DNA from: Zanthoxylum bungeanum
Lineage: Eukaryota > Streptophyta > Magnoliopsida > Sapindales > Rutaceae
Length of the DNA: 64,000 bases
NCBI GenBank assembly: GCA_019454045.1
Contig: SKCR01038948.1
Location: forward strand, 1-64,000
Reading direction: 5' to 3'
Part shown: positions 20,960 to 33,158 of the stretch, piece by piece
Numbering within the stretch: the stretch's first letter is position 1
How the letters are laid out: each line of letters begins with the position of its first letter
Program-made: the position numbers and the translations under genes
The notes under the pieces: model-generated
Told to the model about the DNA's origin: nothing
What the model saw: only the letters and a program-made list of their open reading frames with translations
Databases searched by the model: none

Positions 20960-22059
20960 TGTTAGTTCCATTTTTATTGACAATTTCCGTAAAAAAAATA
21001 AGTTTAATTGAGTTGTAATGAGTCTTGAAGATCTCGGGGTAATTGGATAAGTATTTGGAAAAAATCTGATAGAGTTATCCGAGCGATGTTCACTCTTTTG
21101 AATATTTTAGAAGTTTTAGAGCTCAAATTGACATGAGGTCAGTTGTATTGGAAAATGGATTCGAAGAAGATCGAGTACATATAAAGAACACATGATTTGG
21201 CTAAGGGATGAGAAAGTTACAAGCGTTTTAAGTTAACCCTGAAAACCAGTCCGCAACCCGCGTTCTTGTGGAGTTCGTATTTGCGTTCGAACGTTTTGAG
21301 GCAGAAACTTTGTGTTTGAAGTGCGTTTGAAATTCCCTACGTAAGTAGGTTATTTTAGACACGTTTTAAAGCCAAAATAATACTAGGAAACCCTTTTATT
21401 TGCCCTACCTATATAAACAAACATTGAGCCACATTCACAAGTGTTGAAAACACATTATCTTGAGCCTAAACACATTCTTAGTTTTCAATCTTCTTGTTCT
21501 CACCTTGAAGACTTATTTGATTTTCTTGTCTTCTTTGTTTATGGTGAGATTGATCTTTGTTAAGCCATCAACACATCAAAACCCAATTTCCTAAACCTTT
21601 AGAGTTCTCAAGGAGGAAGATTGGTAGTCGGAGTTCCGACGTGCTTGCAGAGTTGATCGGCTCAGAGACTTCAGATGTTCTGAATAAACCGTAGGATACG
21701 AGCTCGTTGAGTTCTTCGAGTTCGTGCAATCTAGAGGTACTAGAGTTGGTGGAGTTGCCACCATAGGTCTTTTACCATTACTGTAAGTTTTTCTCTTTAT
21801 AGTGGATTTGGGCTGGTAGCCGAGTTACCCGGAGTGATTTTTTACTCGCACGAGTTTTCCACTTCGTCACCAAAATAACTTGTGTTGATTTTGTGTGGTT
21901 GATTTATTTTCTGTTTTAATATTCTGTTTTGATTTATTGCTACCAGAATTAAGGTTGCTTGTTGAGAATCCATAGACACATTAATTAGAACTTGTCTTAA
22001 TTAATTGTGATAAATTCCGCATAGGGTCAGAATTTAGGATAATTTCGAAATTTCAATAT
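20960..22059 (+). repeat. LTR of a SIRE/Maximus-like Copia element, right end unclear
   Basis: It starts TGTTAGTTCC after a purine tract, so it is a 3' LTR. A TATA box lies at about 21410-21418 and is followed by a leader beginning 'aacattgagccacattcac'. The later part (tagccgagttacccggagtg, then cacgagttttccacttcg) resembles SIRE-type U5 sequence. The right end is not a clear CA. It abuts the C1-family LTR that begins at 22060, so it may be truncated there. Confidence 0.6.
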
Positions 22060-22441
22060 TGTTAGAACTTGTTCATTTAGAAAATATTCATGGGGAACAT
22101 ATGGTACACCCATGATAGTAAAAATTTTGGAAGGATTTGAAGAAGTCATTAAGCTTCTAAATGAAATATATGTGATTGATCAATACTTCCAAGTGTATGT
22201 GATTGTATAGGAAGTCATGCTTGTGATTGAATAAGAAGCCATGTATGTGATGATATAAGAACATAACTTTTTCTCCTATAAATATGAGCATTTGTTCATT
22301 GAGATAAGCAATTAATTAAGTTTGATTAATGACATTTTTATTGGAAGTAAGGTATGCAATTGTGTTTTGAAGTACCTACATATAAGGTTAGATCCTAAGT
22401 GAATCATTGAAGATTTATTCTATACAAATATTAAGGATGAT
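22060..22441 (+). repeat. C1-family LTR, left part (split by E1)
   Basis: Begins TGTTAGAACTTG and follows the C1 5' LTR, including a TATAAATA box near 22276-22283, up to 'aatattaaggatgat'. Here E1 inserted with duplication of ATGAT (22437-22441). The LTR resumes at 44228 and ends GTTCCCGACA at 44242. No C1 internal sequence is attached on either side, so it is a solo or orphan LTR. Confidence 0.85.
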
Positions 22442-24403
22442 TGATGAGTGGTAATTATATCACTATTTCCCACTCATTTGACTTAATGTTTTGAATAGAT
22501 TCTTGAGTTTTGTGAATATTTTGATGTGTTTGTGTTATTTTGTAAATAAATAAAGTTTCAGGACTCTCTGGAGGTGATTCAGGGCCAAAACACTGAAAAA
22601 TGACAAAAAAGGACAAAATGGTCATTTGGCGTGTCGCGACGCGCAGCCTGCTTCGCAATCGCTAACGTGCGCCGGGACACGTGCACCAATCAGAGGGATT
22701 TTTGCTAAAATACACCGGATGCTAACGTGCGTCATGCCATGTGTCATCATCACATGCTGCCGACAATCGCCATCGCCACGTGTCGTCCACGTGTTAGCCA
22801 TGTGGCATCCACATCAGTCACATGTCGAGTCAGCGTGCCACATGTCAGCCACGTCATCATCAGCCAATCATCTCGTGACACATGTCACAATCACACGGTA
22901 CCGATAATCAATATCACCACGTGTCTCCACGTCAGCACAATTATTGAGTTAATCATCCAAAATGCCACGTCAGCAGATAAGGGAATCAAAGCAGCCAATT
23001 AGTGTGTGTCACGTCATCGCGTCGCAACACAAGAGTAATCCACGCGGCGCGACGCGAGAGGCCTACTAACGCCTATAAATTCAGCTCGAAATTTCAGTTT
23101 CAGATGTACCTTCCTCTCTGTAATTCTCTGATAATATTTAGGAGTTTGTATATAGTTTATTTAAATTTCAGTTCTGTAATTAATTTTATTTACTTTTTGT
23201 AATAGTAATTTACTTTTTCAGTTTTTACTATTCAGTAATGAGTAGGTAACTTCCCCCTGTTAGGGTGAAAGGTAAAGTTTTTATTATTGCTATTTAGATT
23301 AATATCCCTTAATTATAATATAATAACTATTTAAAACTTGACTTAATGAGGATACCGCTATATTGGCCAATTGGTAATTGATATTAAATTGGTTTTAACC
23401 TGACTAAGTAAGGATACCGCTTGATTGGTCGGTTGGTAATTAATTATTAATTTGACTTAATTAGGTTACCGCCTATATGGCTGGTTGGTAATATCACACA
23501 AGTTAATATATTATATTAAGGGAGATATCTAAAATAGTAGTAATAAAATTGGATCATTTAACCCTAGCATTTTCTTTTATTGTACTTTTTCTTTTTAATT
23601 TCTAGCATTTACTTTTCAACATTTTACTTTATGTCTTTTATTTTTAAGTTTTTACTAGTTATAAATATGTGTCGTAGCTATGCCTGTTATCTGGGGGTGT
23701 GATGAATTCCAATATCACCGGTTTATAAGAGGTTATTTTATAGTTTGGGTAATATAAAGATTACTTATTAAGTCTTAAGCTTCATGGGTCTTGTTAACTG
23801 GCCACTAATAAGATTGATCGGGTAAACTCAAAATAAACTTGACGAGTGAATTTTAAGTTTAAGACCCTAGACTTAATAGCAGACGATCTTCCTTGAGGAT
23901 AGATAACTCTTTAATAGATTTCCTTACATGATAGACATATACCTGTCAGGCGGGGGTAACCACAATTGGAACTTAGTCTTAATGAATCCAGGTAATTTGA
24001 TTAACATATACATATGATTTAATTGGGTTACACTGGGTATTTGCATCTGACCATCGACAGAGGATTTTGTAGAATTTCGTGTTCCAGGTTAGTAAACCAA
24101 TATATTACACAAACATGAAATAACCACTTCATCTTAAAAAAGATATTTGAAGAAATCACAACCCTTGATAGTTTTATAAATTTGAATTTTTCTCAACCAA
24201 CTTTCGCGTCATTTTATTTACTTGTTTAATTTTTAATTTTTAAAGTCACTATTCCAATCAAACAACCAATCTATTAGATACTAGTAATCATTTGGCCTCA
24301 TAAAATTAATAGCTTAGGTATTAAGTCCTCGTGGGATCGATACTTTTTATACTACTTGAACGATACGTGCGCTTGCGTTGTACCCTTATGATTATGTCGG
24401 TCA
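22442..24403 (+). repeat. 5' LTR of E1
   Basis: A 1,962 bp LTR from TGATGAGTGG to TTATGTCGGTCA. TATA box at 23074-23080. The U3 has the same ACGTGTC-rich cluster (about 22660-23040) as E0. It is about 200 bp longer than its partner at 42462-44227, which lacks the 'accgc..ttggtcggttggtaat' repeats. Confidence 0.93.
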
Positions 24404-24409
24404 AGTTTT

Positions 24410-24427
24410 TGGCGCCGTTGCCGGGGA
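24410..24427 (+). other. Primer-binding site of E1 (tRNA-Asp)
   Basis: TGGCGCCGTTGCCGGGGA is exactly complementary to the 3' end of plant tRNA-Asp, the primer used by the Athila/Tat group. It lies 6 bp after the LTR. Confidence 0.9.
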
Positions 24428-24534
24428 CTTAGTTATCTTTCACTATTAGTTTTGGGGTTAGATACGTTACTTGTGTCTAATTTCTTTTTACTTATTGTTT
24501 TTGTTTTCGTGTTTTTCAGGTTCTCAGGCACTAC

Positions 24535-26587
24535 ATGAGACGAACCAGAAGCTTTGAAATCCTACCGCTCGACCCAGAAATTGAAATAACCATCAGACAG
24601 TTGAGAATGGAAAAGCGAGAAGGCCAAGAATCTTTAGTCAATATGTAACCTGAACCTTTAGAAGTTGCACCACCAATTACCATTCGAGACGGAACCATTC
24701 CGGTGGTTGACTGCTTCATTTCCTGTATTATACTTCCTCCCTTACCAGCAAATGCATGTGACATCAAAACATGCATTCAGATGATTCAGCAGTCATTTCA
24801 GTTTGGAGGGAATGCAACTGAAGATCCTAATGCCCACTTCAGCAACTTCCTGGATGTTTGCGACACTTTCAATTACAACCGAGCAGCTGAAGAAGCAATG
24901 AGACTGCGGGGTTTTCCATATTCCTTAAAAGACAGAGCAAAGGCTTGGCTACATTCACTTCCAGCAGGTTCCATAACAACTTGGAACACTCTAGCCACCA
25001 AATTCCTTGCAAAGTATTTTCCACCAGCCAGAACAGCAAAACTGAGGAATGACATCACATCATTTGTACAAAATGACTCGGAAACTCTCTACGAAGCTTG
25101 GGAAAGGTACAAAGATTTGTTCCGGAAATGTCCTCACCATGAGATTCCAAAATGGCTTCAAGTCTAAATATTTTATAATGGACTTTCTGGACTGATGAGA
25201 ACCACAATTGATGCTGCTGCTGCTGGAGGAGCTTTGATGGAAAAATGAGAAGATCAAGCCTGGGACTTAATCGAAGAAATGGCTAACAATAATTTCTTGT
25301 GGCCAACAGAAACGAGCATGATTCAACGAATTGCAGGAATTTATGAAATTGGAGCAAACACAGCAGTGAATACCAAGCTAGATCAGATGTGCAAATACCT
25401 GGAAACACTCAGTGCGCAAGTTGTAAACATTGCCAGATCCACAAGTTCACCTTATGGAAGAGGACCAAGCCAAATCAACAAGAAGATACGGTGAATTATG
25501 TCAACAATTTCAACAGACATGGGAACAATCCATATTCCAACACCTACAACATAGGGTGGAGGAATCATCCCAATTTTTCATGGAGCAATAATTCAGGGCA
25601 GAAGAACAATCCACCACCTGGATTCCAACAGCAGAACTATCCACCACCTGGATTCCAACAGCAGAACAAAGGTCAAGAGCAGGCAAATGAACTAGGAATA
25701 GTGGAAGTGCTGACTCAGTTAAAAAAATATGATGCTATGTTTCAAAGTAAATCTGCTTCTATTAAAGCACTGGAGAATCAATTGGACAACTGGCCAATGC
25801 TCAGAGTTACAGACTGCCAGGTAATCTTCCTAGCAACACGGAACCAAATCCAGGAAACATGGGGAATGAGCAGTGTCATGCCATCATTTTAAAAAGCGGT
25901 ACTGAAATCAACAAAGATGTTGGAATCAAGGCATCCATTGAAGAAGTTCCAAAAGAAACAGTTCCACAGATGGAGGAAAAAGAAGCAAAGGAAAAAGAAC
26001 CAGAAAGAATCACTCTACCTTCACCTTTTCCACAGCATCTCCAGAAAAACAAACTGGACAAGCAGTTTGCTCCATTATTGGAGGTGTTCAAAAAACTGCA
26101 TATCAACATTCCATTTGCAGAAGCTTTGGAACAAATGCCCAACTATGTCAAATTCATGAAAGACATTCTTTCACGAAAATGCAGATTGGGAGATTACGAG
26201 ACAGTAGCATTGACAGAAGAATGCAGCGCCATCATTCAAAGGAAGCTTCCCCCAAAGTTGAAAGATCCTGGCAGTTTCAACATTCCTTGCATCATAGGAG
26301 AACATAAATTCGGTAGGGCTTTGTGTGATCTAGATGCGAGTGTTAACTTGATGCATTTTTCTATTATCAGGAAATTGCAGATTGGTGAAACAATGCCCAC
26401 ATCAGTCTCTCTGCAACTTGCTAATAGAACGCTAGTATTTCCGAGAGGTGTAATTAAAGATGTGCTGGTCAGAGTTGACAAATTCATTTTCCCAGCAGAT
26501 TTTATTATCCTTGATATGGAGGAAGACGAAGACGTGTCGATCATACTCGGGAGACCATTCTTGGCTACAGGTCGAACCATTATTGGT
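24535..26587 (+). pseudogene. E1 gag and protease, broken
   Basis: Starts at the ATG at 24535 (MRRTRSFEILPLDPEIE), the same start as in E2 and E3. An in-frame TAA lies at 24646, another at 25165, and frame changes follow. The capsid core (retrotransposon gag domain) is readable at 24703-25167: GFPYSLKDRAKAWLHSLPAG, then WNTLATKFLAKYFP. Later come NYPPPGFQQQN repeats. The protease-like part at 26300-26580 ends in ILGRPFLATGRTII. Its active site reads DLDAS instead of DLGAS, a disabling change. Similarity stops at 26587, where the C2 element begins. Confidence 0.88.
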
Positions 26588-27272
26588 AACTAGTCTCTAT
26601 AATCGGATAATCATGACCTAGTCATATTATTCCGATGACTGTAGTACATAAGAGCACCAGTTCCGTATCTTACGTGATCATCATCTCCACTATGACTGGA
26701 GTGATACTTCTGTCTTGACATCACACCCAATACACAGAACCTGTTAAAGTCCTAGACGACCAAAACCAAAGTATATTGATTGTCGCAAGTATTAGCGGTG
26801 CAAGTCTCAGGTTAAGACCAATACACCTACCCTGATTCGGACTTCCATAGACACATAGTCATACTACCAATGGAATTCCGAGGGGTTTATCCAGAGCGAA
26901 GCTGTTTCCATACCATCGGTAAACACAACCTCCTATTACACTTGCAAGAGTATCATATACCCAAATATATGAGAACTATGATGTTATGCTCCCACAACGC
27001 GCACAAGTGTAATACTAGTCTTTTACGCATTATCGATGTCCAATCTCGATAATACTCTGACTAAGGATATTTAATGATTTAACATTCGTGGATTTATACT
27101 GTCTCATATCATCTCAATCTGGAACTAATCATAAAGACCTTTTATCATTTATATATATTGGTAATCTAATTACAAATGATAAAAGAGCAATTTCCTTTAT
27201 CACATAGTTAATTTGTACAACAACACCATGATCTGTATAAATAGTGATGCCATGGGTCATAATTGTCCAACA
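26588..27272 (-). repeat. Truncated 3' LTR of C2
   Basis: Minus-strand LTR start TGTTGGACAATTATGACCC at 27272, running left to ACTAGTTACC at 26588. It matches 34437-35156 closely. A purine tract (aagtgggcga, minus strand) immediately precedes it at 27273-27283. Confidence 0.88.
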
Positions 27273-28500
27273 ATCGCCCACTTGGCCTATAGACAATCAC
27301 TCAAGTGTCCTACACCCGAACTATGTACGGTTCGCTCAAACTTCTTCTGTGAGAAAATGCTTTCGTCAGCGGATTTGCAGAGTTATCATCTGATGCGATT
27401 TATTCGATCATCACATCGCCACGATGGATGATCCGAATGAATCAGATGAATATTTGAAGTATATATCTGGATCGTTGATGAGACCATTAATTCTTTAGCC
27501 TGTGTTGTAGCCTAGCTTAGCTGCTAACAGAACTACTCCTAATTTGATTAGGATTATTATCAATCCAAAAGGCTTCTATTGTTGCCTCAGCTGCAGCAAT
27601 ATTCTGCTTTTGTTGTTTATTCGGTAATAGTATCTTGCTTGGAAGATTTCCAGCTCACTGTTCTGTTATTCAAACTATATAGTACCTTTGTTACGACTTA
27701 CAGTCATTTTTATCGGTTAGGAAACTTGCAACAGTGAACCCAGTCACTTCAAGTTCTCCTTCTCCATAGTATAAGAAAGTATCCTTGGATCATCTAAAAT
27801 ACTTAAGGATGTTCTTAACATCAATCCAGTGACTATCACTTGCATTGGCCTGATTGTTACTCCATATGCTCAAAGCATATGAGACACCAGGTCGCGTACA
27901 TTTATTTCAATGTATGATTTCTCGGAGAGTGCCAACAACTTTTAGATCTATCCCAGTAGATCCTTATTCCTAGAATAAAGGTTGTCTCTCCCAAGAATTC
28001 TACGGAGAATTTTCATGAAATCCAAGCTTTCACCGATTGTTTTATGGGAATATCATTTCCAAGAAATGATATATCATCATTATGTAGGACAGTCATTGTC
28101 AGTGCGCTCCCACTAACCTCCTTATATACACAAGAATCATTTTCGTTTTGAATTAAATCATATACACCATTATGATTACATCAAAACGATAGTTCCAAGA
28201 ACGTAATGCTTGCTTCAATCCATACATGGATCGAATTAACTTGCAAACCTTGTTTGCTTATTTTGGTACGACAAAACCATCAGGATGTTGTAAACATCCT
28301 CCAAAAGGTTTCCGTTTAAGGAAAGTGATTTTGACGTTCAGCTGCCATATTTCATAAATGAAACATGCAGCATTAGCAAGCATTATCCAAATGGATTTAA
28401 CCATGGCAACGGATAAAATGTTTCGTCGTAATTGACACAATGTTGATAATGATACCTTTTCGCTACAAGCCCAGCTTAGTACGTTGGTATGTTGCCTTCC
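27273..28500 (-). pseudogene. C2 reverse transcriptase and RNase H, broken
   Basis: The minus strand at 28440-28258 reads VAMVKSIWIMLANAACFIYE, then IWQLNVKITFLKRKP, with PDGFVVP a little later. This corresponds to the Copia RT block ending in 'IWQMDVKTAFLNG..PEGF'; the catalytic Asp is changed to Asn (QLNVK). RNase H traces follow toward lower coordinates: CTRPGVSYALSIWSNNQAN near 27900 and an SWKSSKQDTI-like motif near 27640. Stops and frame changes occur throughout. Confidence 0.75.
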
Positions 28501-29149
28501 ATGTATGTCTTCCTTGAAGACTTATATAGTACCAATAGGCACAATGCCTTCCGGTACCACAACCAGTGTCTAAACTTGGTTAGTATACATGGAATCTATT
28601 TCAGACTTCATAGCACTTTCCTATAATAGGGAGTCGATACCTTGTATCACTTCCTCATACGTAGTCAGTTCGTATTCCTCAATAAGATTGACATCTTTAT
28701 GAGGTGAAATCAGAAACCAATACCTCCCAGGTTATTTTCTGACTCTCTCCGACTATCCCGTTTCTTGTGTATTCGAAGATTATTGGTATAGTTTCATCCC
28801 TGATGAACTATTTGTGTTCCGTTAAGGAATCAGTGCCTGGAATAGTATTACTCTGATTTTCATCGAGTTTTACTTTCCTCCCACTTACCACTACATATCG
28901 GTATTCCTCTTACGAAAACCACATGGTGAGCAACAATTAAATTGTTCTCTTGTGGGTTGTATAAGTACTATACTTTGGTTACCCTAGGATAACCCATAAT
29001 TTAGGCACTTATCCGATTTGAGTTCTAGTTTGGTATCATCCAAACATATGCCCAGCATTCCCAAATTTTCAGGAATGAGAAAACCCGGTTTCTTTCCTAT
29101 TCATATCTAATATGAAGTCTGTCAAACAGATTTTTATGGAACCTTATTC

Positions 29150-29800
29150 AAAATAAGTTTTGCACTGATTAATGCTTATCCCCAGAAGGAAAATGGTAGC
29201 TAAGAGCGACTCATGATTAACCTTATCATGTCTAACAAAATTCGGTTTCTCAGTTCGGACACACCGTCAAACTGACGTGTTCCGGGAGGAGTCCTCATTG
29301 AAAGAAGACTATACTCTTTCAAGTATTTGAGAAACTTATTGCTTAAGTATTTTCCATCATGGTCTAACCGTGACAGTTTTAATTCTTTAGCCGGTCTATC
29401 TGTCTACTTCGTGTCGAAACTCTTTGAATTCATCAAAAGTTTCTGATCCGTGTTTCAAAAGAAACACATAACCATAACGCGATGCCACATCCGTAAAGGT
29501 TTCGAAGTATTCATATCCACCTCTAGCCTAGCTAGATATGGGCCCACTTACGTCATTATGAACGAGGGCTAACAGATCGGTGGCACTTGCACTTTTACCA
29601 AGTAAAAGGTGTTATAGGCACTTTGCCTATTAAACTAGATTCGTAGACTTTATTTGATTAGAATCAAATATGTCCTAGTACCCACTCTTCGAAAGTGTGG
29701 ATATACGAGTCTTGTTAATTGTGTCCCAGACAACAATGCCACAAATAAGTCTCATCTGATTAATTTAGTTTGAGCTATTTTGTTTGTCCTGTTATATGTT
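29150..29800 (-). pseudogene. C2 integrase, broken
   Basis: On the minus strand, frames around 29590-29230 show LALVHNDVSGPIS, then GGYEYFETFTDVASRYGYVF, and SRLDHDGKYLSKFLKYLKEY with a VSELRNRI-like end. This is the Copia integrase core (D,D,E type) with one stop in the second block. The first Asp (HNDV) and second Asp (LDHDG) are present. The final Glu region is weakly preserved (SELRNR). Confidence 0.72.
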
Positions 29801-29989
29801 TGAGATTTATTTATATTCAAGATATAAATATTGTTATTCTATATAATGTGTTTATCTCAATATAATCTTTATAAACACTTTAGTGTTCTAGAATATAAAG
29901 GTATATCCGCAATGGATTAAACTCTGATATAGAGATAATGTTTCTAGTCAAACTAGTTACATTTTACCAGTTTCCTAATTTAAGTACAC

Positions 29990-31400
29990 ACCCGAAGGGT
30001 AGTTCCCAACTTAGGTCTCTACTGTCAAAACAGCGACTCTCGTCCCGTTTCTGATTCGCAGATCAATCTCATCTGAAGTCAGTATCTTGCTAATCAGCAG
30101 ATTCTGCACACCCGTACATATTTATGTACCACACTCAGTAGCTAAAATCCAATTTTAATACTAGTAGTGAACATGTTTATGACAAACCTATTTGAAGTCG
30201 GAGCTTTGCCCGTCTTCACTTCCTTCATGTCTACCTTGTCCATACGGCAGTCACGCTTCCAGTGACCCCGCTTGCCACAGTGTAGGCAGACATTTCGGGA
30301 TATGTCCTATGTCTTCCCAGGAGATTATAATGATTTTGCATTTGCCCCTTTTCCACACCCCAGAAGCCTTTGGCCAAGCCTTGGCCTTCTGTGACGTCGA
30401 AGTAAGATGCGCCTTGCGCTTCTTGCCCTATTGCAAACTCTGGCTTTGTCTCCTTGAGTATAGCCATTAACTCTCCAAGAGTTTTCTATTGCAATTAGTT
30501 CTTCTAATATCTAAGGATAGATATATGAAGATCCTTCAATTTCATTATCATACTATAAGGATCTAATCCTTAGTTCTGAATAAGAAATTAATGAGTCTTT
30601 GCGGTAAGCATAACGGATTAAGCACTAAAGTTATAATCACATGAATATTCCAAATATCATGTTCTACTATTTGCTCAACTCCGGGCTTAGGCTCGAGACG
30701 TCACTCTATCAAATAAAGTAACTTCTTGGTCTCCAGGACTATCCTGAGATTTTATTCCCAATGTGAAAATTAAAGCCGTTTAAAAAACATTTTCTCACAG
30801 GATTATGTTCTAAATGCTAATCTTTCATTTATCTTGATTCCAATAGTCTAACTATCAAATCAACGATTTTAGGTACTATTTATTATAATGATTACTATAG
30901 TCTAACTATATAATCAACTATAATTTAATTGGTTAAATTCAAATATATTGATTACTATAATCCAATTATATAATCAACCATATATGAAATAGTTTGAATA
31001 CAGTCTAACTGTTTAATTTAAAACAACAATTAAATATTAGTCCAACTAATATATTAATTTATATTGACGAAAAATTTGAAATGAGCGCGTATCGGCAAGT
31101 AACTAAACGAATATTGCAAATTTAATACTTGCCTCCTACTATTTTTCGGCGAGCCTCTAACCCTCTGTGGAGTACTCGGGAAACCTTGTTTCCTAGTGGG
31201 TTAGGATCCCGTTAAATAACACACAATCTTGACTTTGGCCAACAAATTGTATGATAATTAACTAGGAAGATCTCTAAGATCAATTGGATCCCATCCAATT
31301 CCTAAATCCAATAGGTGGACATCCAAGTCCGAAACATATATCTTATATATGCCAATATATCCAATATATTCCCTAACCTTTTTCCTCTGATCAACTAAGC
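29990..31400 (-). pseudogene. C2 gag with CCHC knuckle and protease remnant, broken
   Basis: The knuckle CLHCGKRGHWKRDC (CX2CX4HX4C) is encoded on the minus strand at 30288-30247. Just downstream, near 30050-29950, is a decayed protease stretch. The gag body up to about 31400 is too decayed to delimit exactly. The plus-strand frame 30192-30470 is a shadow of this region. Confidence 0.65.
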
Positions 31401-33143
31401 CTTGGCTTTGGCACAACAAACTTAATGATCCCAGTTAAGCGGTACCCATTGACCTTGGAAAGCTCGTAATTGATGTTGATGGACAAGAAGTGATCTTGAC
31501 TTTGGCCAACAAATCACAACTTGGACAAGACATCGATATGGAACAAAGCTTTCATGATTCAAACACGTCTGCGACGGACAAAGGTCTTGACTTTGGCCAA
31601 CAAACCAGTGTCAATCTTGGATCTTGAGTAAGAATCACTCAATGGAAGGAAAAATACTTAATATGTTGTGAGGGTTTTTCGCGTAATTGGCAACCAATTA
31701 ATTATCTTTGTTAAGGTCTCATCATCATACACCCTTAAACATGCATTCTAAAAACATAATAGGCGTATAAATAAAATAATAATGATATGCGGATGATGGA
31801 TACATAAACACATTGTTCCTAGAACAAATCTCTCCATTTCCTCTCTCCCGCTAGCACAAGTATTATTTCAACCCATTTACATAACACTTCTAAAGAAACC
31901 TCATTTACATTGAGGGGAATATGTGAGAAGAGAAATACAAAGAGTCAAGAGGTAATAGGCTGGACACGCAGGTCCAATTTATAATTCTAAAATTATTACA
32001 ATAATTTCCAAAATTGCCCTCACTTATCTAATATCCATCCGATATACATTATTCATACATCGCATCCATGTATTCACACAAATAATGTTATCAATCAATC
32101 TAATCCCATTAATTAATCTGAAATTAATGAACATCCAATGTTCAAACAACGATTTGATTTTGCGCGAGTCCAAACTCGTTTTGCGAATAAGTACTCAAGT
32201 ACGAATTCTTGAATTATATTAACTATAATATTAAATCCAATTTAATTTTTATTTAATACTAATTCTATATTTAATTCTAAATTAAATAATTACACTTTTT
32301 AATGTGCCTTTACGACTTAGATTCCAAATCTAATCGTTACGGGTCTCAAAGCCCAATTAACATCCAATGTCAATTTAATTAAAGTCCAATTGGCTTTCAA
32401 TTAATTTCATAAGGCATGGACTTTGGTCAATATGGGTCAAACCCAAATACCAAAGCCCATTTAAGGAATCACCCTTATTAGCCAAGAAACCAATTTAGGC
32501 CCAATTAAAATTAAAGGTCCATTTTATTATATTTGGACTTTATGGATATGGTTTTGGGCCCAATTGGATCCAACCAATTAGCCTAAACCAAACTTGGCCC
32601 AACCAAGCCCATTAAGCTCAATTACAACTTTTACAAGCCCAATTCCAAATAAGCCCAATTAATTAAATCACAAAATTCCAAATTTCACAATTAAATTAAT
32701 TAAAGTGTATAACCATAATTAATTAGTCAAATTAACATTTCCAAAACACCATTTACACAATTAATTATGCTTATCATCATCAACTTATGTCCAACATAAT
32801 TGAATCAAAAATCAATCATTTTCCATGCTACTAAGTCACGGCAATATGGGATTTTTGTCCAATTCCAAATTCAATCCAATTAAATCTCAAATTAACATTT
32901 CCCAAGTCTTTCAAACACATCCAATGATTCAAAAAACAAAAAATCACCATGACAATTATGGCACCAACTTTCGGCCAAGCCTACATTTTGGGAAAAATTT
33001 GATCCAATTCAATTTTCATCAAATTGACCATGCATAACACTATGTTATCATCATTAAAGCATATTCAAACAATCATTTCATCCAAACATGCTCAAATCAA
33101 TTTTACCCAATTTTTACCCTAATTCCAATTTCATGCTTAAACA
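31401..33143 (-). other. C2 5' leader and gag start region, decayed
   Basis: About 1.7 kb of AT-rich sequence between the recognisable gag and the primer site. 'cttgactttggccaacaaa'-type words recur at 31229, 31498 and 31586. Long runs of 'aattaattaaa' and 'gcccaatt' words lie at 32330-32660. No frame is credible. Confidence 0.4.
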
Positions 33144-33157
33144 AGGCTCAAGATACC
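33144..33157 (-). other. Primer-binding site of C2
   Basis: The minus strand reads TGGTATCTTGAGCC, 1 bp after the LTR end. This is the same initiator tRNA-Met-like type as in C1. Confidence 0.75.
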
Positions 33158-33158
33158 A

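Noticed and set aside
24481..24535. Possible intron acceptor (gtgtttttcag) just before the E1 gag start
   Set aside because: The same sequence precedes gag in E2 and E3, but no donor or spliced product can be shown; not called.
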